From: Xenoacremonium recifei
Taxonomy: Eukaryota > Ascomycota > Sordariomycetes > Hypocreales > Nectriaceae
Direction of reading: 5' to 3'
Length of the DNA stretch: 64,000 nt
Assembly: GCA_012184525.1 (NCBI GenBank)
Contig: WOFQ01000056.1
Span: 124,001-188,000, forward strand
Part shown: one piece after another, positions 44,347-54,064 of the stretch
Position numbering within the stretch: position 1 is the first letter of the stretch
Layout of the letters: the number at the start of each line of letters is the position of its first letter
The notes under the pieces: generated by a model
What the model was told of the DNA's origin: nothing
Databases searched by the model: none
What the model saw: the letters and a program-made list of their open reading frames with translations, nothing else
Made by a program: the position numbers and the translations under genes

Positions 44347-44699
44347 GCCTTTTCTTGCTGCGTGCCGGTTGTTGTTTCATAAGTTCTTGTTTCGTCTGTC
44401 TATAGAGATGACGGCGCTGATGGTGATGCGGATTCGCATGGTGTAGGAAGCAAAATCTAGAGCCTTGGAAGGGAAGGTTAGAAGAGTCATAGACCTGGGT
44501 TTCTTAGTTTTAGTTTGTTTCTTCGGATAACCCGAAACTGTCAGGATATCGATGATTGGGTCAAGATGGATGTCCATAGCTGCAGAGCAGAGCCATCCAC
44601 AAGAAACGACCCGTCCTATTGACGTACTGCAAAACACCAATTCGATCATAGGCAACAAGAAATATTTTTGGTATATGTAATCAGTCCCCCAGACAACTC
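44347..44699. other. Intergenic, convergent 3' flanks
   Basis: AT-rich 3' UTR sequence between the Gna1 and SDR stops; nothing else is seen. Confidence 0.6.
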
Positions 44700-45583
44700 T
44701 TACCGCCCCATCCAGCCTCCATCAACAACCAGCACATGCCCGCTCACATACCCACTCGCCCGACTCGCCAGATACACCACCGTGCCCTTGAAGTCCTCGG
44801 GCGTGCCCCATTTCCCAGCCGGGATACGCGACGAGATGCTATCAAACCGCTCCTTATTAGCCAGCAGCGCCTCGTTCATATCCGTCTCGATGTATCCCGG
44901 CGCAACAGCATTAACAGTGACACCACGGCTCGTCCACTCGTTGGCAAAGCTCTTGGTCAGCTGGCCCACGGCGCCCTTGGACGCGGCATACGCCGGGACC
45001 GTTAGGCCGCCCTGGAAGGTGAGTAGCGATGCGAAGTTGATGATGCTGCCGCGGCGGCCGGTGATGGGCGATTCGGGCTGGGAGAGCATGTGGGCGCCGA
45101 CGTCGCGGCAGAGCGTGAAGACGGCGTTGAGGTTGACTTGCATGACCTGGCGCTTAGTTAGTCTTGTGAACTTGACACTGGCAGGGTGAGGTTTACATCG
45201 TTGAAGTCGCTGTCGGGGAACACTTCGCAGGGGTGACGCCGTTGGATGCCCGCGCAGTTGACGAGAATCTGGATCGTAAGACCGTCGGCCAGCACCTTGG
45301 GCACCAGCGCGGCTACGGACTCAGGCGAGGAGAGATCGGCTGTGTAGATCCAGGTTTTGCGCCCAAGCTTCTCGATGGCCTCCTTAGTTGTGGTAGAAGA
45401 GGTGTCTCGCTGAATGCCCTGTTAGCTGAGTTTCACGCTGTCATTGCGATGCGTCCATACCTGCACCAGGATGATGTCGGCGCCCGCCTCAGCAAGGCCA
45501 ATTGCAACAGCATGGCCAATGCCTCGCGTACCGCCCGTGATGAGCGCCGTCTGGCCCTCAAGAGAGAAAAATGAAGCCGCCAT
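44700..45583 (-). CDS. Short-chain dehydrogenase, KduD/2-deoxy-D-gluconate 3-dehydrogenase-like
   Basis: Three exons: 45583-45461, 45418-45197 and 45146-44700, with 42- and 50-nt introns, both phase 0, giving 263 residues, a standard classical SDR. The NAD(P)-binding TGGTRGIG is at 16-23, NCAG in the middle, and the catalytic Ser155, Tyr168 and Lys172 (YAASK) are all in place. RGVTVNAVAPGYIETDM is the usual PG loop. A signature IQRRHPCEVF after NCAG resembles bacterial KduD enzymes that oxidise 2-deoxy-gluconate or 2-keto-3-deoxy sugars. Substrate is inferred only. It is divergent from the polyol dehydrogenase with about 0.9 kb between them, which suggests shared control. Confidence 0.9.
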
Positions 45584-46482
45584 CCTAAATCACGTCGTCG
45601 TTGTACGTTGTGGAGGAGGAGAGAGAGGTCGTGGGTGAAGACGTCAAGTTATGAAGGAATCTTGAGAGTCATGGGACAGGGCAATTTCTCGATGACCAAT
45701 CAGAAGACCAGCGCGTTACTGGTTTGCCTCGTTGCTTTCTCAAGTAGTTCTGCGATCCATGAGACTGGGTGAGAGCCGAGTCAGCCCCTCCAAGGTCTCA
45801 TGGAAGCGGAGGTTCTAGTGGTGAGAGGCTCTCATGATCGGACACCAAGCCGAGCCCCGCGGTGGAGACGGGCTTGAATCCCGCGGGGGCTTTCAACTTG
45901 GCGGCACATGATGTAAATACTTTTCCAAGTATGTGACTTTGTTAAAGTCATTATATCTTCACTTGTAATTCTCTAGAAAACGTGTTGTCTTTAATGATTG
46001 CTCCTGACAGAGCCAACCTCTGTCTTATGCGGGGGTCATCCTTCAGTGGGAGTCTTCACGATGCTGTCATACCCGCCAGTTTGGGGGCGGGGGAGCAAGG
46101 TGGGGGCCAATTGAGGGGCAGTCTAGGGTAGCGTCTTTAGTAACACCTGGAATCCCCTCCAACTTCTCCTCCATCCATCTCCAGATGGCCGTCTCTGCCC
46201 AATGAGATCCCCGCGGGACGACGCCGCTAAGAGCTCCTCCCGGATACCAAGCCGTGGAAGCTCGCCCGTCGCAGGTGTCATGAGCAGGCAATGTGCCTCT
46301 TCCGCGTCGATATCGGAGCTGCAGCTGCACGCCCACTTTCTGCCGTTCTGCATCCTCTCTGCTTCCTAAATATCCGAGTCACGCTGTTGCTACTGTTTGT
46401 TTTGCTCATCAGGGTAGATCTTGAGATCAATTGACCAATTACCGGGACCATATTTCGCATAAAACCCAAGTCACAGTCCACC
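45584..46482. other. Divergent promoter between SDR and polyol dehydrogenase
   Basis: 0.9 kb region with no gene. It contains a 9-bp perfect inverted repeat and a nearby GC-rich imperfect hairpin (AGCCCCGCGG against CCGCGGGGGCT, about 45853-45892). Either could be a regulator site; this is inference. Confidence 0.5.
45757..45803. repeat. 9-bp inverted repeat CCATGAGAC...GTCTCATGG
   Basis: Perfect arms at 45757-45765 and 45795-45803 with a 29-nt spacer, about 175 bp upstream of the SDR start and 680 bp upstream of the polyol dehydrogenase start. It could be a binding site for a dimeric regulator. Confidence 0.6.
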
Positions 46483-47837
46483 ATGGCTACTGAGAGCGTC
46501 AAGGCCTCCGTCTTGCACGGCATCAAGGATCTCCGCGTTGTAAGTCATCATTGAACCAAAGCATTTCTCTAAAGAAAGCAGTTATCTAATAAAACCACAG
46601 GAAAGCAGAGATCTTCCATCTCCCGCCAGCGATGAGATCCAAGTCGCCGTCCAGGCCACCGGCCTCTGCGGCTCCGACCTTCACTACTTCAACCACTACC
46701 GCAACGGCGACATCCTCGTCCGCGAGCCCATGACTCTCGGCCACGAATCTGCCGGCACTGTTACCGCTGTAGGCTCCGGTGTCGGCGACTTCAAGCCTGG
46801 CGACAGAGTAGCTCTCGAAGTTGGCCTGCCCTGTGAGTCGTGTGAGCTGTGCTCTGAGGGTCGATACAACATCTGCCGTGGAATGAAGTTCCGCAGCTCA
46901 GCAAAGGCATTTCCTCACTTCCAGGGCACGCTCCAGGAGAGAATCAACCATCCCGCCAAGTGGTGTCACAAGTAGGCCTCTCACCAAGACCCCGGTTGTC
47001 GCGAAGACCGCCTGAGATATCTGACTGACCCCCACAGACTCCCCGACAACGTCTCGCTTGACCTGGGCGCCATCGCCGAGCCCCTTTCCGTTGCCATGCA
47101 CGCCCGAGACCGCGCCGCTCTCCCGCAAGGCTCGACAATCCTGGTCCTCGGCGCCGGTGCGGTAGGACTTCTCGCGGCAGCCGTGAGCAAGGCCGAGAAC
47201 GCCAAGGCCGTCATCATTGCCGACATCCTCAAGGAACGGGTTGACTTTGCAGTATCCCATGGTTTCGCAGATGCTGGCGTCATCGTGCCCATGGAACGGC
47301 CCCAGACCATCGAGGACAAGCTGGCGTATGCCCAGAAGGTCGCAGAGCTGGTTAAGACGGCGCAAGTCAACGGCAAGCCCGTTGGCGAGGTCTCGGCCGT
47401 TTACGAGTGCACAGGCGTTGAGACATGCGTTCAGAGTGCCATCTATGTAAGTCACAACTGAGACTTCTTAAGACGTCTTGCGTGTCAGAGCTGATAAGCA
47501 TCTCCTCCAGGCCACAAAGCCTGGCGGCAAGGTCATGATCATCGGCATGGGCACGCCCATCCTCACACTGCCCATGTCCGCAGCGGCACTTCGCGAGGTA
47601 GACCTCGTCGGCGTCTTCCGCTACGCCAACACATACAAGGAAGTCATCTCATTGTTGGCCAACCGGCCCGCTGCGATGCCCGATCTGAGCTCGCTCGTGA
47701 CGCAGCGGTTCAAGGGCCTGGACCGGATCGGGGACGCGTTTGCCATGGCGGGCAAGATTAAGGATGAGAGCGGCAACCTGGTGATCAAGGTGGTGATTGA
47801 CATGACGGGTAAGCAAAGGACCACCAGCCGGCTGTAG
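46483..47837 (+). CDS. Zinc-dependent polyol dehydrogenase (L-iditol/sorbitol/xylitol type)
   Basis: Four exons: 46483-46539, 46601-46971, 47038-47446 and 47511-47837; phases 0, 2 and 0 fit, giving 387 residues. It is a medium-chain dehydrogenase oxidising polyols such as sorbitol, xylitol or L-arabitol to ketoses. Catalytic zinc ligands are Cys42 (GLCGSDLHYF) and His67-Glu68 (LGHES). The structural zinc cluster is intact (CESCELCSEGRYNIC). The Rossmann motif is GAGAVGLL, followed by IIADILKERV, where the Asp after the second strand predicts NAD rather than NADP. It starts at the Kozak-like CCACCATGG. Neighbours are an SDR (divergent) and an aldo-keto reductase (convergent), which fits a sugar oxidoreductive route. 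The exact polyol cannot be read. Confidence 0.92.
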
Positions 47838-48045
47838 TAACCCCTACTAAATAAACAAGCATGATTTATGGATTGATGATATGAAAAAGCATGGGTGGTT
47901 GGGTTGTCAAAAATGTATAAGAATGAAAGGAGTCTATTGATTCAATCATCATTTTGGATATTCTATGTCATCTACGCGTTTTATCTAACGCGATATCAAG
48001 TATTTTTTGAGTGTCATTTCCTTCTCTGACAGATCTTTTAGACAT

Positions 48046-49230
48046 CTATTGCTTATCCGGGAAGCCAAAGTTGATGCCAAACGGAGGGTACACATATCGC
48101 TTCAGCTCGCCCTTCTTGGTCAGCTCATCGGAGTAATCGTTCAGCAGCTTCATATCCTCGGCGTCCAGCGGCACGATCGTCTTATTAGCTGAGATGCGCT
48201 CAGGCGTAACCGACTTGGCCAGCACGGTGCTCCCTCTCGCGACTGGTATCACACTCGTTAGCTACCCGGCAAATACACTGCATCAACGAGACTCACCGTG
48301 GTAGCTCAGCAGCACCGTCGACGGGCTGACGCCCTTGCGCTCGGCAACCTTCACCACTGGCTCGGCCTTCATCAGCGGCCCGCCCGTGCTGCCCAGCGGG
48401 CTATAGGCGACTACGTGGATGCCCTTGGCGTTGCAGAGGTCGACGATCTCCTGTTGTGGTAGGCTGGGGTGGTTCTCGATCTGGTTGATGGCGGGGACGA
48501 TAGAGCAGTCGGCGAGCAGCTCCTCGAGGTACTTTTTGCTGTACTGTTGAGAAGTTAGATCGTGTCTCTAGATGAGAGAGGAGAGATGAATACATTGCAC
48601 ACGCCTACGCCCTTGGTCTTGCCCGTGGCGACGAGCTTCTCCATCTGCTTCCAGGTGTCGACGTGGTTGTGGCTGCGGATAATGTCTCGACTGCCATCGG
48701 GCAGCGTTGGGAACTTGTCGTGGTTTCCTACACTCATCAGTCTAAAGCTCTCCTTAAGAAACACTGGAACTCACCTTCGGGGTTCAGCAGAACAGGCCAA
48801 TGCTAATGACCGTCAGAAACCTCTCACACGCGCAGTATCAACCCTCAACTCACCACCAGGAACATGTCCACATAGTCCAGCCCCAAGCTCTTCAAGCTCT
48901 TATCCAGCGCCAGCTCACACCGGGTGTTATACGTCGCCCACACCTTCGTCATGACGAAGACATCCTCGCGCTTCACGCCCGCCTTAAAAGCCTCCGCCAG
49001 ACCCTGTCCAACCTCGTCCTCATTGCCGTAGCAGTAGGCGCCATCGATGAGCTTGTACCCGTCGCGCAGCGCAAACGACACAGCCGCTGCGACTTGTCCA
49101 GGATCGGATTGCCAGGTACCTGGAGATGTTAGTGAAGCTATCGCGGGAGAAGCTCGTCGCGAGAGGGCGCACCGAGACCGAGGGCCGGAATCTCCTGGCC
49201 GTTGTTGAGCTTGAACGACGTAGCAGCCAT
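48046..49230 (-). CDS. Aldo-keto reductase (NADPH aldose/glycerol/uronate reductase type)
   Basis: Six exons: 49230-49173, 49119-48854, 48802-48775 (28 nt), 48727-48594, 48543-48297 and 48242-48046; all junctions keep frame, giving 309 residues. The AKR catalytic tetrad is complete: Asp45, Tyr50, Lys78 and His109 (the last at the start of the 28-nt exon). VLAKSVTPERI supplies the NADPH 2'-phosphate-binding Lys-Ser...Arg. WATYNTRCELALDKSLKSLG and FLVHWPVLLNPEG resemble fungal glycerol dehydrogenase/GCY1 and D-galacturonate reductase enzymes. Such enzymes reduce aldoses, glyceraldehyde or uronates. It is convergent with the polyol dehydrogenase, about 210 bp away. Substrate is inferred. Confidence 0.92.
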
Positions 49231-49933
49231 ACTGAAAATGAGTTACAATCACAGATCACCGAGTCACGAGGCGAGCCATCACGGCCCCTGGCTTATATAC
49301 TCGGCTCCCGCAGCTCACGTTTGGGGGAGAGTCCCGGGCAGGGCTCATACTAGCGGGGTAAACAAGGCATGATGAGAGTCGGTCGATGGCCCGAAGCCCG
49401 ATGTCTCGATGCCTGTGGGGGCGGCAGTTGAGCTGCTGCGCTCGGGCATAATATGGGCCGAAGGACCGCTGAGGATCACCAGTCGAGGGCAGGTTTGGGA
49501 TGGTGTAGTGGACTGGTTCTCGTTGGTCCGGGGGAACAGTCGGGGAGAATTCCGGGCTAAAGCGTGCCCCCAAACTTGCCCATATTGGATCCGTGACTCG
49601 GCTCGGCGATGCAAGATTTCCATATTCTTCTATTGACGGCAGGTTCACACTCATACCAAGGGGACCACCTTTCGCCTGTCTCGTCTTCCAGTATCCCGGC
49701 CTATATTAATAATGTGATCTCGTCCCAGCCCTCCCAAACGCGCGCTTGGTCTAAGCAACTTCCAAGATACTGTACATGCAATACATACAAAATAAAGAAA
49801 ACAAAGAGGGCGAGGGCAGGGAAGCTGTCCGTCCGGGAGGTATCCATTGCAAAACGATTTTGCTGTATCCGTGTGAGCGTGCATGCGCGTGTCTGTTTCG
49901 CCCGTGTCTATCAATGAATAACACCAACCCAGT
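49231..49933. other. Intergenic, AKR promoter and Sed5 3' flank
   Basis: Apart from the TATA box, this holds moderately GC-rich sequence and then the AT-rich 3' flank of the next minus-strand gene. No gene is seen. Confidence 0.5.
49292..49299 (-). promoter_or_regulatory. TATA box of the aldo-keto reductase gene
   Basis: On the minus strand TATATAAG lies about 62 bp upstream of the ATG at 49230. Confidence 0.6.
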
Positions 49934-51022
49934 CTATCCTGAGACCAGCACCCAGAGTCTGCGAAAACAAGTAGTTAGCAGAGTCCTAGAGAAACAGATA
50001 TCGCAAGACTTACAAAAAGAAAATCATCAACACGCCAAACATCTTGGCTATCAGCCAGCGGTTGCTTGACACCCGCGACCAGTACTTCATCAACTCGCGT
50101 TGCGCGCCCTCAACATTGTCCACCACGTCCTCGGTGTTTGCGTCAATGCGCTGAATCATCTCGCTCTGCTCCGACACCATGGTGGCTAGTTGACCGAAGA
50201 TGCTGCCCAGCTCGCTGATGGTCTTCTCAATGGCCTCGATGGCCTCGCCACGCTGCTGGATGTATGTGTTGGTTGGCTGCGCCTCCTCCATCATTAGCAG
50301 CTGCTGGTCGCCCACGGGGTTGAGCGAGAGCGTGTCGGTGCCTGGCGCTGGTGAGTTGCGCGCGGGCGTGCCGTATAGCGGCGAGGCGGATTTTTGTAGG
50401 GCTGGCTGGGTGTGCTGCGAGACTGAGGAAATGAAGTTCTCGGTGCGGGATCGCGATGCCTGGATGTTCTTGGTTCGCTCCTCCAGCACGTCCTTGAAGT
50501 TGACCGACACGTCGGTGAGCTTCCCTTGTAGCAAGTAGACGACATTCTTGTTGTGCTCGCCCTCCTGGTCCGCCTTAGGATGTTGTTGCTTTGTGAGGTT
50601 CTGCAGCGCCCCGATTTGTTGGTTGAGGGACGAGAGGTCCTGCTTTATAACAAAGGTGAGTTCGTTGATCTCGACAGGTCGGTCGTCGAAGAGAGTTCGT
50701 CGCTTCGCCACTGTTCGACGTCGTCAGCGTTAAATTGCGTCCCTCCGTAGACTCCGCATTGCATCGTCAGCATCAAAGACTTACGTTGCGCGAGCTTCTC
50801 CAACTTCCCCATAGTAGCAGAGATCCCCCTCCCAATCTCGGCCGCCTTCCTCGCGAAATCTGACCTCCTATGCTTTCCATCGCTATCACTAGCTGTTTTC
50901 TGCGCGTCGGAGAGGAGAGACCGTCGTTGCGATCCGACTTTGTTGGGGTTCTGGCGCTTTTGCGCTTGAGCGAGGACCGATTTGAACTCGGCGGTTCGGT
51001 CCTGGATCGATGCCACAGCCAT
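49934..51022 (-). CDS. sed5: Golgi t-SNARE syntaxin-5 (Sed5)
   Basis: Three exons: 51022-50785, 50710-50014 and 49958-49934 (25 nt); phases 1 and 2 fit, giving 319 residues. The N-terminus MAVASIQDRTAEFKSVLAQA is the Sed5 N-peptide that binds the SM protein Sly1. An Habc region includes KLEKLAQLAKRRTLFDDRPV and EINELTFVIKQDL. The Qa-SNARE helix runs RGEAIEAIEKTISELGSIFG to IQRIDANTEDVV, with the zero-layer Gln in MVSEQSEMIQ. A tail anchor WLIAKMFGVLMIFF/LLWVLVSG ends the protein. Sed5 directs ER-Golgi and intra-Golgi fusion. The last membrane residues come from the 25-nt third exon; without it the anchor would be shortened. Confidence 0.94.
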
Positions 51023-53117
51023 GGCGACTTTGTAAAGAATATGCGACCAGCGCGGGCTTGATTAAAGGATTTGATGTTGTGTAGGAAAGTTTCGGTGGCG
51101 ATGGCTTCGAATGCCCTGATTGCGGGATGGCCCGGAGAAACAGACGCCACGGGCACGCGGCTACTGGCTCACGGAGAGCGGGAAGGGCACGAGGAATCGA
51201 TTGTGCAGGGCGACGAGTTCGGCATGAGGCAGCGCGAGTGTAGAAATATGCGACGAAGATACACGATCAAGACAAGGCGATACTGGGAAGATGCTGCGTA
51301 ACGAGTCGTTGGTTGTTGAGGACAAGGCTGCCGGATGCGAAAGGGGAGAAAGGACAAGATCGTCATTTTCGAGGTCCCGGTACAGGGTAAGCCCGGACCC
51401 GCCACGCTGGCTTTCTGGGGATTTCATCCGATGTAATCCCGGCTGTGGCTAGAGAGCTGTGGCGGTGCGTCTGCTTCCCCACGTTTGACGCTGGGGCTCT
51501 CCAGAGTCCAGGCTCATCACGCATCCAAGTCCCGTACGAAGTCCTGCATCATGCGGCTGTTGCAGCGTCACCATCACATCCCGATGGATGCAGCTCAGAA
51601 GCTTCCCACGACTATTGATGATTTGAATATCGTTGGATCCGTTGGGAGCGGCGCGTGCCTCGGATTCCATCGACCTCACGATGTTTCATAGGCTAACGCT
51701 CAACCCCAGACCACGCCGTGAGAGAGCATAACTCAACCATCAGAAGAGACCAGGATATTATCGAGACCAACAGCTCTCACATCCTGGCAGTTCAGATCTA
51801 TTGCTGTCCCAATTCCTAGAACCCTTATGCCGTTGCCAGCACACCTCCATGATCATCTCTCCCACTGCGGCTCGGTTGCAAGGAAACCCCAATGCGGCTC
51901 CGACCCCAAATTCTCTACGGATCCGCGGGGAGCGCAGATGACCTCCAAGCCGCAGATGAAGGCATATGCAATCGTCACGTTCCCTCAATGTCCAGCAAAG
52001 GGCGTTGACTAGGCGTGAGAGTGTTATGCTTCCAGCGAATGGCAGAGCTCGGGCCCGAGATGGCACCGAAGCCGACATACTCGATAGTGCGTCTCAGCCA
52101 TTGGCGACCGGGCTAATTGGGTCTGCGGAACCGCAATTCGAAGTGCCATGGATGCAAAGTGAGGAGAAGGTTGCATTATAGGATGCGATTGGCGACGAGG
52201 TACCCCGGTCAGCCAGCCCTATCCGGGGTCTGGGGTACACATAGGGACGATTTCACAGGTTGGATTCCGAGAGAAAGAACGGTAGGTGGGGAACAAACAC
52301 TTAGGAGGGACTAAAATTGCTGTGAAGGAGGTTCGTTTGAGGCGCTTTCGATGTTCTACTCCGTATTGGCTATGTTATTGGTATGCATGACCCAATGACA
52401 TGGCGCCCATGAGATGCCGGACCGGAGTCTCGACGGGATGCTGAAGTATGCGCCGTTTGACGGTTGCCTTGGCGAGGATGATACTCCCAGGATGGAGTTG
52501 AATCCTGGATTTTGAGTTGCTCAAGCGAGTGCCGATAATGTTGGCTCTCGGCCATTTTTGAAGATGACCATTGACCAAATTACGTTGACGAATGCTCATT
52601 GTCTTTACTCAAGCGAGATGCTTTGGTCAAATGTTTGTCTGAACAGTTGCTAAGTTCTATGTCTTACCTCAGAGGGATGTATCAGTAATGCCAGTAGGTG
52701 GCATTCGAACAGACAGTCCCCCCTCTTTGCGAATCGACGTCCTCTGGCTCCATTGAAGTAGCAACGCCCAGAACATGGATTATTTCACCGCTCGAACTCG
52801 CCTGGCTGCTGAGCCGTAGGGATACATAGATCTAGTCTATCTGGGTTCTGTTGCTGGAGGGGCTTGCTGCGCGATCGTCGCAGCACACACTACTCCTTTG
52901 CGGATCCGTTATTGCGTTCATCCTTCAGCCTCTGGTCTAGCATTGTTACTTCGACAGCTGTTCCGGAGGGGGGTGATGCTCTCATGGTGATGAAAGAGCA
53001 AAGTATAAATATGGGCTGAGAAACCCGGTATGTCCGACGGATGGTGTTCAAGCAAGACCAGACACAGACCTTACAAAATCTCACTGTTACCTTTTTCAAC
53101 TTGTGCAATCCTCCACA
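51023..53117. other. 2.1-kb gene-free region
   Basis: Between the divergent Sed5 and DJ-1 genes. Frames of 60-110 codons on both strands lack domains. The rightmost 120 bp hold the promoter of the DJ-1 gene. Nothing else is supported. Confidence 0.5.
53004..53011 (+). promoter_or_regulatory. TATA box of the DJ-1/PfpI gene
   Basis: TATAAATA lies 107 bp ahead of the ATG at 53118, followed by a CT/CA-rich leader. Confidence 0.6.
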
Positions 53118-53816
53118 ATGGGCGAAGCCAGCCAACCTAAGAAGTATGGGGTCGTACTGTATCCAGGATTCCAGCTTATCGACGTATGTGGTCCTGTTGA
53201 TGTGATCAACGTCCTTTCGACCCATGTCGAGGGCATCTCGCTGTCCGTGGTCTCTGATTCTCTCGATGCCACATCCACCTTTCCCACGGTCTGGCCAGAG
53301 AAGATGGGCATGCCCCCCTTCACAACATCAGAGCTTCTTACACCCACACACACCTTTGACAATGCCCCTCAATTTGATGTCCTTATAATTCCCGGTGGCA
53401 TGGGCTGTTTCGACCCAGATCCCAACAATGCCGGCCAACCTAACCCCGCCGTTGTCAACCCCATCGGCAAGTTCATCCTCAAGCAGTATCCTGGGTTGAA
53501 GTACCTTGTCACCGTCTGCACCGGTGCCGGGATCACGTCACTGACCGGTCTGCTGGATGGGAAGAGGGCCACGACGTTCAAGGGCGCCTGGCAAGTCATT
53601 CCGGCCTGGCGACCACAGGTAAACTGGGTACCTAAGGCACGTTGGGTGGTGGATGGGAATATTTGGACGTCGTCGGGCGTGTGCTCGGGCATCGATCTGA
53701 TGTTTGGCTTCGTGAAAGAGGTCTATGGGGAGAAGATTTCCAAGGATATCGCGGTGTGGATGGAGTATCAGCGGCATGAGGAGCCAGACGTGGATCCTTT
53801 CGGTATCGAAATTTGA
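53118..53816 (+). CDS. DJ-1/PfpI superfamily protein
   Basis: Single exon of 232 residues; the start is the ATG in CCACAATGGG. The class I glutamine-amidotransferase-like fold is seen in YGVVLYPGFQLIDVCGPVDV (the Asp-x-x-Gly-Pro characteristic of the isonitrile-hydratase and AraC-linked subgroup), then FDVLIIPGGMG. The nucleophile-elbow Cys134 is in TVCTGAGITSLTGLLDGKRA, followed by VDGNIWTSSGVCSGIDL. Relatives include glyoxalase III-like, isonitrile hydratase and stress proteins; fungi have many paralogues. The role here is unknown. The gene has its own TATA box. It is a cytosolic protein with no signal peptide. Confidence 0.9.
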   Translation: MGEASQPKKYGVVLYPGFQLIDVCGPVDVINVLSTHVEGISLSVVSDSLDATSTFPTVWPEKMGMPPFTTSELLTPTHTFDNAPQFDVLIIPGGMGCFDPDPNNAGQPNPAVVNPIGKFILKQYPGLKYLVTVCTGAGITSLTGLLDGKRATTFKGAWQVIPAWRPQVNWVPKARWVVDGNIWTSSGVCSGIDLMFGFVKEVYGEKISKDIAVWMEYQRHEEPDVDPFGIEI

Positions 53817-53978
53817 TGTACTTTGTACTCTGGAAGTAAATACGGCATACTCACTAACGCTTGATCCAGACCGTCAAGCCCGAATCATTGAGCAAATACA
53901 ACCCTACACCCTGACCTGTCCCCTTACTCCTAATGCACATCCTTTCGCCTGAACTCCCGGGCCTGACCTAAACCCTGA

Positions 53979-54056
53979 CACTTATCCTAATACCTAAGCC
54001 CTCACACTTATCCCAATACCTAAACCCTCACACTTATCCTAATACTTAAACCTGAG
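53979..54056. repeat. 26-nt minisatellite, three copies, telomere-like
   Basis: Three tandem 26-nt units of the form CACTTATCCTAATACCTAAR (then CCCTCA), at 53979, 54005 and 54031, with a partial unit before them. The other strand is G-rich and contains GGGTTTAGG and GGGCTTAGG, close to telomeric TTAGGG. The array lies 9 nt from the stop of the DUF7924 gene, in its 3' UTR. Confidence 0.9.
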
Positions 54057-54064
54057 GCCACCAA

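Noticed and set aside
45850..45895. Possible tRNA suggested by CTTGAATCCC
   Set aside because: No matching acceptor, D-arm or anticodon arm; it is a simple GC hairpin.
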